Shown piece after piece: positions 23,961-36,081 of a stretch of DNA of 64,000 nucleotides (the first letter of the stretch is position 1; every line of letters begins with the position of its first letter). The notes beneath the pieces were generated by a model. The model made no database searches, was not told the DNA's origin, and was given only the letters and a program-made list of their open reading frames with translations. The position numbers were made by a program, and so were the translations under genes. The DNA comes from Distichodus sexfasciatus (taxonomy: Eukaryota; Chordata; Actinopteri; Characiformes; Distichodontidae): positions 1,431,501-1,495,500 of the forward strand of contig JAVGVS010000041.1 in the NCBI GenBank assembly GCA_032718565.1, in the 5' to 3' direction.

Positions 23961-24440
23961 TTTACACCTAGAACTGAGAGGAGTACAGCTGATATGCAGT
24001 GAATTCCAGTTCCAACATGAACATAGCAACACGTAATTAATTACCACTAACTACTCCTAAATTACAGTTCTTACTTCTGAAGAGATGTTTTTGGTAAACA
24101 AACACTAGTTCATATGTAGATGGATTTATACCTTTGTGGCTTGTAATGAGTCAACAATTTTAATTGCAAGCTCTACACATTAAAATTTCCCATAACAATC
24201 ATAAAATACTTATAACACTTCATATATTATGAAGAAATGATTTAAAACTTTAGCACATACATTACACTAGATTTGAATATCATCCAAAATTCAGTTCCTG
24301 TCATAAATATGCTGACACCACTAACTGAAATTATAGTTAATTATTAAATTATAGTTCACAGAGGAGATGGTGAACTATGATAAACAAACCTTCGTTCTAT
24401 ATTTGGATGGATTTACTATAATTTTACTTTAATGTCTTAC

Positions 24441-24525
24441 ATTCATTCAGTCATTCATTCACTATCATTCACTATTGAATTCTAATTGGGGTCGCGGGGT
24501 CACGGGGTCTATTCCGGGAACTTAC
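24441..24525. repeat. Fragment of repeat family A
   Basis: TTCATTCAGTCATTCATTC followed by GGGGTCGCGGGGTCACGGGG and CTATTCCGGG resembles the start of the copy at 10611. Only the first part is present. Confidence 0.45.
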
Positions 24526-25817
24526 TCATTTATCGTATTTTACACTGCATTGTTACTTGTCTGTAGTCTGTAGGCATTCAAAAAAAATTCACTGTACCTT
24601 TATACATATGACGGTAAAACTTTTAATTTTGTGTGTGATATTCCACACCTTTTCCATGTGGAAGCTCTCAAGTTAGCACACAATCCAACTCTTAAATTAC
24701 TGGTAAATGGGAGTCACAACCCTCACGTTAACTTTTAATGGTTCCCCCCACACAGGATGCAGCCGCTGGCCAACAAACATGTTTCTACAGCTTAGCAGTG
24801 CACCAGAGTTCAGACTCATTCGGGACGGCAATAATTGAGTAGGATGCAAAGACTGTAAACTGCACTGCAAACTAACGCTTATTTCATCAGTTCACATTAG
24901 ATCCAGGGCGGGATTTGGCGCGCATTTAACATTAATACATCTTTAATGTAATGTCTTAAATGTAATCCAGCCTCCCTTTACGATTCAAAGCCAAAATTGA
25001 TTAAAATTTTTACAGTAGACAAAGGGAGCACTGCTCTATATCCTCAGTCCATTTGGCCATAGTTACGAGGCACTTTACTCCAAACTTGACCTTAAAAGGT
25101 TAACAACATTAAAAGGAGACTTTTTGGTAGAAACATGGCTCAGATTAAACCAATGGCAATGATGCATGAGGATGGAGCTTGCGAATGATTATAATACCTT
25201 ATGGTTTTCTTCAAGTCTGAAACCACCAATCTAATTGCTCTGGGCTCTCGGACAGCTCCCTAGGCCAAAAAGGTAGTGACAGATTAACTCCAAAACAGGG
25301 AAATAAATTACTGTCTTTATAGCCACTCCACACTCAGTTCCTACGTCAGGCTCCATGCCAGGTCTGAGCTGTACTCATACATAATATCTTCTCCTGTCTC
25401 TTGGGCATCTCAGAGTGCTTTTAGGGACCGGGCTTCATGCTGTCTCCTCACGGGGCGCGACCTCGTCATGTTATATCCCCATAACTACATAATTGAGATG
25501 CAGTTTAGATAATGAACATTTCTGTGATGACTCGCTGTGGAATATGCACTTGCGGCAAAAGCACTTTGAGAATTTTCCCGCTGTTATCACGAGTGCTGTT
25601 CGTCTTTCTTCGGCTTGGGCTCCACTGTAGCATAATCTATCATTATTTTCATCATTCAAAGTCAGGCAAGAGCTGTTGAAATTTCACAACTGTTGTTCCA
25701 GAATTCACATGCTCTCAATATGTATGTATCCAAAGTACTGTATGTATCGATGTCAGAATCCTTGTGTAATCTGGATTTTAAAATAAATAACAAAGATAAA
25801 TAATTTGTATTTATATA

Positions 25818-26370
25818 CACTACGAGTCAAAAGTTTGGACACACCTTCCCATTTAACGTTTTTTCTTTATTTTCATTACTATTTACATTGTAGATTCTCA
25901 CTAAAGGCATCAAAACTATGAATGAACTGTGTAAGGGCTATTTGACCCAGAAGGAGAGTGATGGAGTGCTGCGCCACATGGCCTGGCCTCCACGGTCACC
26001 TGACCAAACCCAATCGAGATGGTTTGGGATGAGATGGACCGCAGAGTGAAGGCAAAAGAGCCAACAAGTGCTCAGCATCTCTGGAAGCTCCTTCAAGACT
26101 GCTGGAAAACCATTTCAGGTGACTACCTCATGAAGCTCATCGAGAGAATGCCAAGAGTGTGCAAAGCAGTGATCAAAGCAAAGGCTGGTTATTTTCAAGA
26201 ATCTAAGATATAAAACATGTTCTGGGTCATTTCACACTTTTTGTTTACTACATAATTCCATATGTGTTCATTCATAGTGCCTTCAGTGAGAATCTACAAT
26301 GGAAACATTCATGATAATAAAGAATAAAACATTGAATGGGGAGGTGTGTCCAAACTTTTGACTGGTAGTG
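25818..26370 (+). mobile_element. Internally deleted Tc1-like transposon with both ends
   Basis: The 553-base element is flanked by TA on both sides (25816-25817 and 26371-26372). Its ends CACTACGAGTCAAAAG and CACTACCAGTCAAAAG (the latter inverted) match over 36 bases with two differences. Internal sequence near each end, including ATTCTCACT and TTCTTTATT, is also inverted, giving long inverted repeats of about 100 bases. The centre retains only a transposase remnant. Confidence 0.88.
25970..26213 (+). pseudogene. Tc1 transposase C-terminal remnant, frameshifted
   Basis: One frame gives WPPRSPDQTQS, the proline-rich block before the catalytic glutamate. A different frame, open from 26019, gives MVWDEMDRRVKAKEP and continues to the normal transposase end (GYFQESKI). 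The switch shows a frameshift across the catalytic region. The N-terminal DNA-binding part and first catalytic aspartate are absent. Confidence 0.8.
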
Positions 26371-26375
26371 TATAT

Positions 26376-27185
26376 GCAAACGTTCCTGATATATTTATAA
26401 TAATTGTATAAGCAAGACAAACTAATATCTTGTCAAAATTATTATAAATATATTTGAAATGTTTTTATGCGCCTGTTAATTTCCAGCCAGTTAAAATTGA
26501 ATCATATCCTGTTAAAACTGAATATTAAGAGCCATAGCAGTTTTGTCTTTATTTTATGAGGTTTTTGCTCAGCTGATCACATCATCAGATCCTCACAAAA
26601 GTCTTAAATTAAATAACATTTCTTATCTTAAGCCGGCAAATACATCCGCGTTTATGACTTCCTCGTGTGTATTTTTGTGGAAGTGCTCAGTTTACCTGTA
26701 TAAATATTTTGGCTCATTAGATCATCCCTTCACTTCCAAAAAAGAACAATATACAAAAACCTGGTACTTTCCTCTTCTAGTCACAATCTATTTTACTTAT
26801 CTCGACATTTGGAAACAGAATCCGATCCTTGTTTTAAAGGACCGTGTAGATAAAGCAGCGACTGATGCTGATTGACAGCTTGGCGTCTCGCTGTCTGTTC
26901 GATAATAATACAGCACCTATAGAGTTGAACTGAAATGGACTCCAGCACAGACGCGCTGCCCGAGGTCTGCTCTGACAACGTCAGGAGACTGAATAGAGCT
27001 CGGGATTAAATACAGTAGACTGACAGCTGTGCTGGCTCCTTCCCAGCCTGTGGTCTCTCTCATTGTGTTGGCCGATGGCCCCTGGCCCACCTTGTCCCTG
27101 GTGGTCTAATATTTACCCAGCTTTTGGAACAAAACCCACCGGACCAGCCGCAAATAAGAGCCATTTTAGGGGTCTAGACCCACAC
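26376..27185. other. Intergenic, no gene seen
   Basis: No motif-bearing exon or repeat boundary was recognised. The 110-codon frame at 26543-26875 is low-complexity AT-rich translation. Confidence 0.4.
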
Positions 27186-27227
27186 GGAAAAAGAGAGAGA
27201 GAGAGAGAGAGAGACGGAAAGAGAGAG
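27186..27227. repeat. (GA)n microsatellite
   Basis: A GA-dinucleotide run is interrupted once by CGGAAA. It lies just left of the hAT element at 27245. Confidence 0.9.
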
Positions 27228-27244
27228 GAAGGTCTAGTTATCTT

Positions 27245-27927
27245 CAGTGGTGGAGGAAGTAGTGAAGTTCAGTACTTAAGTAAAAGTACAAATATCCTGC
27301 AAAATATGTACTCAAGTAAAAGTAGAAGTGCGACATCAACAAACTTACTTAAGTGAAAGTACTAAGTACTTTTAAATTTACTTTAAAGTATTTTTTTAAG
27401 TAAAAGTACTCACGCAATCAGTTGTCTCAACGTCTGGGCTGTGCCATTTTGTAAAAGAATGTAGATATACTGCCTCTACCGATGTCATTGCCCGTGTGTG
27501 TAGTGGAAAGTTTGGTGCTTATTGTGCGTGCACTCTGCAATACTGTGAAGGTCTGTTGAATGTCTCGTCTTCTTGAAATCAAGCCACTCTACCTGCTCGT
27601 GCTGCTACTAGACGCGCGCTCTGCCATCACTGGAGCTAATAAAGCCACCAGATTGGTTGGCAATGGCAAACAACGCCAGAACGCAATCAGTAGGCTAACT
27701 ATTTTTTCATGCAAGATTTTGAGGAAATTGTGTTCATAAAGTGTAACGATTAACGGCATACATTGTAGAAATGTAGTGGAGTAGAAAGCACAGATAATTG
27801 CCGCAAAATGTAATGGAGTAAAATAAAAAGTATGCATTATTATTTTTACTTAAGTAAAGTACAGATACGTAAAAATTTACTTAAGTACTGTAACGAAGTA
27901 CAAATACTTTGTTACATTCCACCACTG
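27245..27927. mobile_element. hAT-type MITE with perfect 8-base target duplication
   Basis: The element starts CAGTGGTGGAGGAAGTA and ends CATTCCACCACTG. The flanks carry an exact 8-base duplication GTTATCTT (27237-27244 and 27928-27935), the hallmark of hAT insertion. The ends are rich in ACTTAAGTA/TACTTAAGT motifs. There is no transposase coding; the 683 bases depend on an external source. Confidence 0.9.
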
Positions 27928-27935
27928 GTTATCTT

Positions 27936-30900
27936 TGTGACGTACTTTCACTGCTTTAGTAATACTGTGCAACATTTTACGTCAAAATATAATGCTGTTT
28001 CCACCTGATTGTTATTCTGCCTTCACAAAATTAACAAATTGATATTAAAAGAAAATCGACAGTGTGTTCCATCTAGTACTTTGTGTACTCAAGAGGAAGC
28101 AGAAACACATGGGCTGTCCTTGTAGCCTTAGATTATCTCAGAAGATGGGTTTGCGCCAAAATGTAAAAAGGTGAAGGTCACAATAAACGATCGTGCATTC
28201 GGCATTAACCTCGCGGTAAGCTAGCGGGCTTATATACGGTTACAGCGGTGGGAACTTTCCAGCATATCAGGTTTTTTAGGGGAGGGCGGCTGTAAAGTCA
28301 GGTAGAGGGATTTGCCCGTGTGGGTGTGAAGATGAATGGGATTTACACGGCCCTGAGTCAGGGGCTTTTAATAGGTGGCGCACGCTGCCGCGAGCACTAG
28401 TGCACAGGACTGGCGGTGATAAATGAGCTCGAGCGAGACGCCATTAAAGGCAGTTATTAATTACATGTGGCGATAACAGATGAACGAGACTGGGCACTGA
28501 AACAAACCTCAACCTTTTTAAACCTGTTTTTGTAACATGGAGTGCACAATTTTTGTACTATCAGGATAGTCTTGAGCTAAATCAGTTTTAAAGAGCTGAA
28601 AAATCATGTCGAGTGAAAGCTGGGTCTGGAGTTTATCTATCACATGCTTCTCTTCGATAAGCAAATCTAAAAATATGCCTCAAATTCCATCAGGACATAA
28701 TTAATTTTGTAGGTTTCTTCTAGTGGCTCAGATCACAGATGTTTCTACTAGGGATGCACGATGACATCGGAATCATATCGGAATCAGTCGATAATTTTTT
28801 TTAGTCATCGGCATCAGATGCTTAGATTTGCCCAATATTTTTCACTGATATTTTATACGACCTGCGCCTTCTGCCTTAAAATGTATGGCGCTATTTTGTG
28901 GCAAAATTCATTGGAACGATCTGTCTGCATGTGCGATTTTTTTTTAACTAAGTGAATTGCTTGTTTGCCTCGTTGCCTTCGCTTGTGCAAATGTGAGCTC
29001 GTTTCTACTTTTCTTTCAGGCTACACTGTGCCACATAGTTAGCAAAGTTGAGGAAAAAATTAATTTAACTTGTCACTGAGAAATGTGGCGCATTAGGGTT
29101 TGGTCAGACTCTGATAAGGCAGTAATTTCGCCCACATGGTCCCTTGGGCCCTTTGTTACAGCACAATCAATTATAGATAAAGTGTTTAAAAATAAAGAAA
29201 CTGAGTCACTAAAATAAAGATTAAACAAATATTTTCCCTTTTTTACACTGTGGCAAGCAACATTTACAATCATAATGTTGGCATGTCTTGTGCGTTCCAT
29301 AAGGTCCAGTTTCCTCATGTTTGGGGATCTGGGAATGTTCTTTGTGAATGAATCAGTGGGATGAATGATATGTGCAAAATTGCACCACTCACCACTCACA
29401 CTGTTCACTCTCTCTCTCTCTCTCTCTGTTCTGTCCAGCCCCGAGGATAAATGCATGAGGGTGAATTAATACATCATTGCACGTAGGTAGAAAAACAGTG
29501 AAATCTCACGGCGGGATTTGTTTAACATCTGGATATACGTTCAGCTGCTCGGTCTACATGATTGTTAGTGAATAATTTCCATGTACATGCATCCTTGCTG
29601 ATATTTAACCTTACGTTACGATGTGATTGTAAAACTATTCTACTGCACACATAGGAATTAATCACACGAATAAGTCATTCTCCAGTCACAAATTTACCAT
29701 CGGAGGATTAGGTAGACTGCCTGTGACTATATCCTATGCAGTATTCTGTTTCAGCAACCAAAGTTGTATCTTGGATCCACCATTGGCAATTGCTTTTGCC
29801 AAAATTATGATGACAGATGGCACTTTGGATTAGTGCAGGAGACAGAAGGGACTCTCTTGCTGGTTTTTTAAATAAAGTGACAGCAGCCTAATAGAGAAAA
29901 CTTCAACCAGTAATATGTACAGTAATCTTCAATAGCAAGTGCCAGTATCATGACAGTCAAGTGGAGAGAGATTACAATCAGTAGAATGTGCAAATAGTGT
30001 TTCAATAATATATCAAGTATTTTAGCCACAGTCAAGAGGAGAGAAGTATAATTTCAGTTGCAATTTCAGGTCTTGGATACAGTTCTACCCTTTTGCAGTA
30101 AATGTACTCAGATTAGCAGCAGGTTTGCAGAGTCCGTAAGTGTCCAAGGTGGCATGGATGAGATTGTCCATGTACATAGTACAAAGTACAAAATTAGATC
30201 CCATGCCTAAAGGCATTACATCAAATGAACAGTAGAATCTAAAAGATCATGGTCGTGAAGCACAGGAAGGAGGTTTATGAGCAAGTTCTCAACACTGTGC
30301 TCAGTTTAGTCCAAACAAAGCAGAGGCTTGAAGGCCAAAAACTTCACAAAAGGCGCGGCAAAACATCAGATTCACACGCTCACAGCAAACACAGGGCAGA
30401 CGAAGAAGTGGTAAATGAGGAGGGCTTGAATAGTGGGGCAGGAGAGGTGACTCGAGCAAGGCAATCAAATCAGCAAAACGGGAAAAAGCAAAAAGCTGAC
30501 TGGACTTGTAAAGCTGGATTCAATTACTCTGACTTAAAATTGAGTCATATCAGCTCAACCCTTTCATGCAGTGGTCTTCAGATTTAAAACAAAATCCTCA
30601 CACGATGAAGCCATCACCTATGACTGTTATCGTATGAGGAAAGTAAAGCTGGAGGCTCAAGTGCACAGTGTGAAGATTAATAACAAAAAGGGATGCTCAA
30701 GCCCAAAATCCTTGAGCAAGGAACATTCACACATGGAGACGCACCACGAAAACACACACACACAAATACCGATCAAGGTGCATTTCCCAAAAGCATAGTT
30801 GCTCCAATCCGCGGATTGGAACTGCTCTAATTGTTGACTGGTCAAAGATTATGAATAACTTAAACTGACTTGTCTCACTCTTAAATTCAGATATTTCCAT

Positions 30901-31800
30901 TTGGTAATTAACCCAATTTAAGTAGCTGTCCATTTGAGAGAATTCACTATAGTGTTGGTAGCGAAGCGGTTAGGGTTCACCCTGTGATCGGTATTTAACA
31001 TGAATTAGGAAAAAATCAAAAAATTTGTTGAATTTGCTCTTTTTTCATGAGCAACAGATGGTTCATTTTAACTCTCACAAAATTGACTTTTTGGCATTAA
31101 CTGGTCTCAGTGGCTTTCACAGCTCCTCCACTCACACCCTTAGCGAAAGAACACGAAAAGTCAAATGTGGATCGACTTGTGTAGCGTGATAAAGGCGTTC
31201 TGTGTTATTCAGTGGCTGGGCCGTCATACTCCCGTCTCCCTGTGCCCCACGCCGGGGGAAGCATGCAGTCAGGGTTCAGAGCAAGACTGAAGGCGGGTCA
31301 AGTCCCCTCAGTCAGTCAGCGCAGGAATGGGGCTCCATCTCCTCACACACTTGGCACTTTCTTGGCTCTCTTTCTCCCAAACTGCAACTTTGATCTGGGC
31401 CCCCCTTCAGGCATCTGGAGCGTTCTTGCCTATAGAGGCGGGCTGTTCTAATCACATCTAATCTGCTCTATCTAACAGCAGATATAGAGCGGTATATTTA
31501 GACCGTGAAAGTAAGTAATGGATTAGTGCTAGGGGGTACGGAGGAAAGGCAGGGGAAAAGGCCTAACCGAGCATTCAAAATCTTGGCAGGATTTTCGCTG
31601 GGCATGAGATTCAAGGAAGTACTATTCAGTCTTTTGAAAACGATTAAGTGAATACTTGGAATTGGTGTGTTGTGGGGCAGGAGAGAGACAGTGAAATGGG
31701 GAGAGAACTAAATGTTGAGAGAAATGTTTAATGTTGTGAGACATTCCAAGGGGAAAGATTTTATTCAGAGAATATGGATGTAAAGTGAACAATCAGGGTT
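27936..31800. other. Intergenic, no gene seen; some notable stretches
   Basis: The part at 28140-28500 is GC-richer and unique-looking, with nuclear-receptor half sites (AGGTGAAGGTCA) and homeodomain-type TTATTAATTAC; it may be a conserved enhancer. TAGGGATGCACGAT at 28750 looks like a hAT end. A (CT)n run is at 29407-29428. GGTAGCGAAGCGGTTAGGG at 30957 resembles a SINE A box. A half copy of the hairpin MITE is at 30777-30803. No exon was recognised. Confidence 0.4.
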
Positions 31801-31807
31801 GACACTA

Positions 31808-31985
31808 GAGGTCTCACGATTTGATTCGATTACGATTATCAGGTCAACGATTTGAGTCGATACAATATCTCGATGCATCACGATACAACACAATGCGTCC
31901 CATACATTTTTCTACACTGCTTCACATGGCACGCATTCCAAGCGATTTCAGTTGTGAAACTGGATTGCATTCCATGGCCCACCTG
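31808..31985. mobile_element. hAT-like element, family B, fragment
   Basis: It contains GAGGTCTCACGATTTGATTC, GATTATCAGGTCAACGATTT and TCTCGATGCATCACGATAC, the same ordered blocks as at 19481 and inverted at 35245. The right side is lost, next to another element at 32004. Confidence 0.5.
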
Positions 31986-32003
31986 CCATACACGCTTTCT
32001 TCA

Positions 32004-32809
32004 CTCAAGTAGAAGTATAGATACATGTGTTTAAAAAGACTCTAGTAAAAGTTGAAGTATTGACTCGACCTCTTTACTCAAGTTAAAGTGAAAAGTACAG
32101 GCTCTAAAACATACTTAAAGTATAAAAGCATAAAGTAGCCTTGTGAAGCTACTTTAGCATTTTAGGGCAAAGCTGACTGGACTCCATGTCCAAGCATTAT
32201 GTAGAGCACAAGCAGAGAAAAATAAAGCCACATGATACATAAAGCTGCACTGGTCATTACCATCATTATACATGATGATCATCTCTATCCTCAACACATC
32301 ATACATCAAATATTATAGAACTGTAAAGAGCGCTGTAGAAATAAACTCAGCTCAACTGAAGTGAACTTGGTGGAGCTGAGCTTCTTTCTGCACCGCAATC
32401 ACCACATCATTTCCCACCGAGTTGCCGCCTGCTTTTAGTTTCTCTCTCTCTCGCTTTATCGTGTCTATCGTGTTGTGCGTCATGTGCAAAGACCTATACA
32501 CCAATAGGATTGTCTTTTCTGTGTGTGTTTACTATGTTTTTAAGCCTCAACCAATCAGTCAAGTTGTCTGGATGGCGCACATTATTGAAATGGAATAGGT
32601 AAAATGCTGCAAAGTGGCCTAATAAACCTCATTTAAATTAAACCAAACCAGAGTAACGAGCCTGATTTGAACATATAAGGAGTAGAAAGTACAGATATTC
32701 ATGCTAAAAATGTACGTAGTAAAAGTTGGCACAAAAATAAAAAGTCAAGTAAAGTACAGATACTGAAAATTCTACTTAAGTACAGTAGCCGTTACTTCCC
32801 ATCTTTGAG
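32004..32809. mobile_element. hAT-type MITE related to the 27245 copy
   Basis: ACTCAAGTAGAAGTATAGATAC at the left and TACTTAAGTACAGTAGCCGT then TACTTCCCATCTTTGAGT at the right give an inverted pair of AAGTA-rich ends. The layout resembles the element at 27245-27927 but the sequence is clearly diverged. No target duplication was identified, so both ends are approximate. Confidence 0.5.
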
Positions 32810-33007
32810 TACAAGGGCCTAACAATGACAGCAAAACCAGCCTGTGTGTTTGAGTGTGTGCCCCGAGCTGCGTATTAGCAATTTCCCCTTGTGTCAATTG
32901 TTTGACATGTCTGAATACTGTGTGGAATGCGGTGTATCCATGTGCTCATTTCCATATTCAAAATCCACACATTACCAAGATGCCCTGTCAACATAACGGC
33001 TTGGTAA

Positions 33008-33030
33008 ACACACACACACACACACACACA
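33008..33030. repeat. (CA)n microsatellite
   Basis: A pure CA-dinucleotide run of about 11 units. Confidence 0.95.
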
Positions 33031-33536
33031 GAGTTTGCCATTGGCTTTGACAACACTAGTGGGTGCATATCATGTTTATGCATTTGTCTCAACTGTGACA
33101 GCTTGTGAAAAGACTAAGGCATCGTACAATCAGAATCCAGGACAGGAGAGAAGCTTGCGACGCACAACAATTTTCGCGCCATTCTTCAGGTAGGGCGATT
33201 TTACAATCAAAATTTTTCTACCATTCAGAGGCATGTCTGGGTCTGCTCCAGAACCGGTGCGGTCGGTGTTGACATGCTTTGACATGTGGATGAGAGGCTC
33301 AACCACACTAAAAATATCAGTTTTTATAAATATCCAGCTACGTGCGTACAGGGCCTAAGGCCTGGGGTTAAATCCCAGCTCTGTTTGTATGAGGTGTAAA
33401 ATGATGAAATGTATATCTTCTATACATCTCTCTCTGAGCTCCCTTTATTTCTCTTTCTCTTAGTAAATGCCATTTATTTATTCCTGCATATATGATAATG
33501 TTTCATGTTTAATGTTTATGATAATGTTTCATAAAT

Positions 33537-33735
33537 GGTGCGGTGGCCTAGTGGTTAGGAACCTTGCTTTTGGATAAGAAGTTGTGGGTTCGAGTCCTAC
33601 CTCTGACATTACCTTCACTGGGTCCCTGAGCAAGACCATCAACCCCAAGTTGCTCTCAGGGAGACTGCTAGAACGTCTTCTAAATTTATATAATTTTTTA
33701 TAATTTTTCCTTATAAGGACTTTTAACATAAAGCC
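33537..33735 (+). mobile_element. tRNA-derived SINE
   Basis: The head has a Pol III A box within GGTGGCCTAGTGGTTAGG and a B box GGTTCGAGTCC about 35 bases later, so it is clearly of tRNA origin. A tRNA-unrelated body follows (CTGGGTCCCTGAGCAAGACC) and then an AT-rich tail. It cannot be a functional tRNA, because no 3' acceptor pairing is seen. Confidence 0.85.
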
Positions 33736-34673
33736 ACAAATGTCAGATTTTCTTTTCTTTTAGGAGACAATTGCCTAAAATCTGCCCACCCATCCCCCCA
33801 ACCACCAACACACACACAGAGCCAGAACAGTAGCAGGTGATAAAATCTCAGCAACCTTTGAAATCTTCAGTCTGCCGTGCCATATGTGACCGACTTCAGA
33901 GAAGCCGCTGTGCAAACGAGCATCCGAGGCTCCATTTGCTCGGACTCAACAGACGATGCCCGTAAGGCTGGGACTCCCACAGTGGCCCAAAGGCTGCGGG
34001 CTCCCCGATCTGTTTAACCAGTTCTACACACAAATTGCTAATGTCAAACATTCCATGCTATGTCTGGAAACCTTGTTCTCGACTCCAGGTGCAACGTGAT
34101 ATGGTTCAGTTGTGTAGATTATACAAAAGATTTTTACTTCCTCATACCTACACTTTTCAACACCTTCTTTCACACCTTCACCTCTATTTTTCTTCACCCC
34201 AACACTCAAGAATCGGATTAAAAGTTCACGTGGGGATCACGTCTCAGACTAACTTGATTTTTTTTTAAATATATTTTTTAAAATAATTATAGGAATTGGT
34301 TTGTGAAAGAGGATTATAATCATAGGCATTGAATTTTATTTAAATATCAAGTAAGGATTGATATGGGGGCCTATCACAGTTGGTTGAATATATATTTATT
34401 TTTAGCCCCTACAAAAATTTTAGGCTTCTGGCAAACAGTTGCTGTTAACCAAATTTGCAGCAAGGTCATATTTTCACATGATAAGTTTCTCATTACTGGC
34501 AAACTATTTTTGCAAATCACAGGCAAATACATTTATCACTAGTGGCAATTTGTCTAGTCACTAGTGACTGACAATGACAAACTTGTGGCGACATATTCTG
34601 TTTGCTGCAAATTAGCCCCAAGTTTGTTGCAAAAGTGTTATTTTTGTAAGGGATGCTTTGACACATGGGATGT

Positions 34674-35245
34674 AGGGGTATTGAAAATAATTGCATAATC
34701 AATGCATCGCGATATAGGCGTGAACGATTCTGCATCGATGCAGTGGCAGACCATAATCGATTATAACGGAGGTTTTCAGTCGGGAGTCAGTTGCCCTGTA
34801 GTGGTCTGCGGCAGGATTGCAGCTAATCTGTGACGTTGCACTACTGAAATCACTTTTTACAATTATTCTTATACCATTTCCAGATGATTTGGGCATCTTT
34901 ATGAATAATGAATTTAATGCAAAAATATATATCTAAAAAGTAATACGAAAAAAGCTCCCTCCCACATTAAGACTGTCTAGTCTGAGTGGTAGTGAGTGGG
35001 ACAGAAGCAGTTGAAAACCCCTGAATTATATAATGACACTGCATGGTGATTTTATGTCTACTTCATAAAAATTCAAGTTAAAAAGAACATCCTGGTAGCA
35101 ACTATAGCTGCCAAATCTCCATACAACATTAAGTAATGTAGAAAAATTAATGGCATGCTTCGTGATGCATGGAGATATCGCGTCGAATCGAATCGTTGAC
35201 CTAATAATTGTAATCGAATCGAGAGACCGGTGAAGGTTCACACCT
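34674..35245. mobile_element. hAT-like non-autonomous element, family B
   Basis: The left end is AGGGGTATTGAAAATAATTG followed by ATGCATCGCGATA. The right end is the inverted form of AGGTGTGAACCTTCACCGGT. Internal TCGATGCA and CGAATCGAATCG blocks are typical of this class. No target duplication is left, so the insertion looks old. Confidence 0.6.
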
Positions 35246-35389
35246 CTAATGCTTCTTAAAACGTATCAAATCTCCAGCTGAACTTTGCTTCCTGAACTAA
35301 AATTAACTTGTTTGCAGGATAAAGAATATGTGTTAAAGGTGTAAAACCCTTCACCCGTAATGAGTTCCCGTTTAGCTCCGGGTGATGAA

Positions 35390-35700
35390 GCGTTCTGACC
35401 GGCAGCCATACCGAGTCGCTCATAACAGCTTTTTCACACTCCATTGCCTTGAGACTTCTTCCCCCCGCATTTTTATCGTGATGAATGAGCTTGCACTGCG
35501 TTGGAGCTGAAGGAGCTCGGGCTGAAAGAGAGGCGGCGAGCTGCGCCGTCACCTCTGGCTGCCTCTTTTGTGGAGGCGTCGCGCCGTAGAGACGTTGCGG
35601 GGTGGGGGGCGTTGGGGCGGCATTTTCGCCAACAATCAGCCGCACTCTCAGCCCCTGCGCTATCATCCATCATGGCCGCCTCGTGCCTCGTATACACAAC
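35390..35700. other. GC-rich, CpG-bearing island in the gene desert
   Basis: Against an AT-rich background this segment has runs such as GGCGGCGAGCTGCGCCGTC and GGGGTGGGGGGCG and many CpGs. Long open frames on both strands (105 and 136 codons) follow from the composition and lack recognisable motifs. It may be a promoter for a non-coding RNA or a distal element. Confidence 0.35.
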
Positions 35701-36046
35701 AAGGCCTTTTCCTTTTCATTTGAGCGATACATCATGTGCAATTAGGCTGCGTGGGACGCACATACTGAGAGGCTTTTTGTGTAAATTATGGACAGATATG
35801 TTGTTACGAAGGATATAATAAGTGCAAACAAAGAATAATTATTACGCGCGCATGCTATTAAATTTTCGGTAGTGGCATTAAAAGCCTCTGAGAGGAGACT
35901 TGCCCCGGCATAAACCGAAAGGTATGGCTGGCATTTCTTTTGCACGCTGTGTTTGAACAGCAAGGTGGTGAGGAAGAGTAGAGAATTTATGAGATGACAA
36001 GCATAGCGCTGGTGGAGCTGGGGGTGCTTGCGTGCATGTGTTGAAC

Positions 36047-36081
36047 GTGTGTGTGTGTGAGAGAGAGAGAAAGAGAGAGAC
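36047..36081. repeat. (GT)n(GA)n microsatellite
   Basis: A short GT run passes directly into GA repeats. Confidence 0.9.

Noticed and set aside
29073..29456. 127-codon minus-strand open frame
   Set aside because: Low-complexity start (it reads through a CT repeat) and no recognisable motif.
33537..33610. Possible tRNA gene
   Set aside because: A and B boxes are present, but the cloverleaf does not close and the sequence continues into a SINE body.
33529..33729. 66-codon minus-strand open frame
   Set aside because: It is the translation of a SINE in reverse, a frequent false gene call in fish.
35256..35818. 136- and 105-codon open frames in the GC island
   Set aside because: Both follow from high GC, overlap on opposite strands and show no domain, splice or start-context support.
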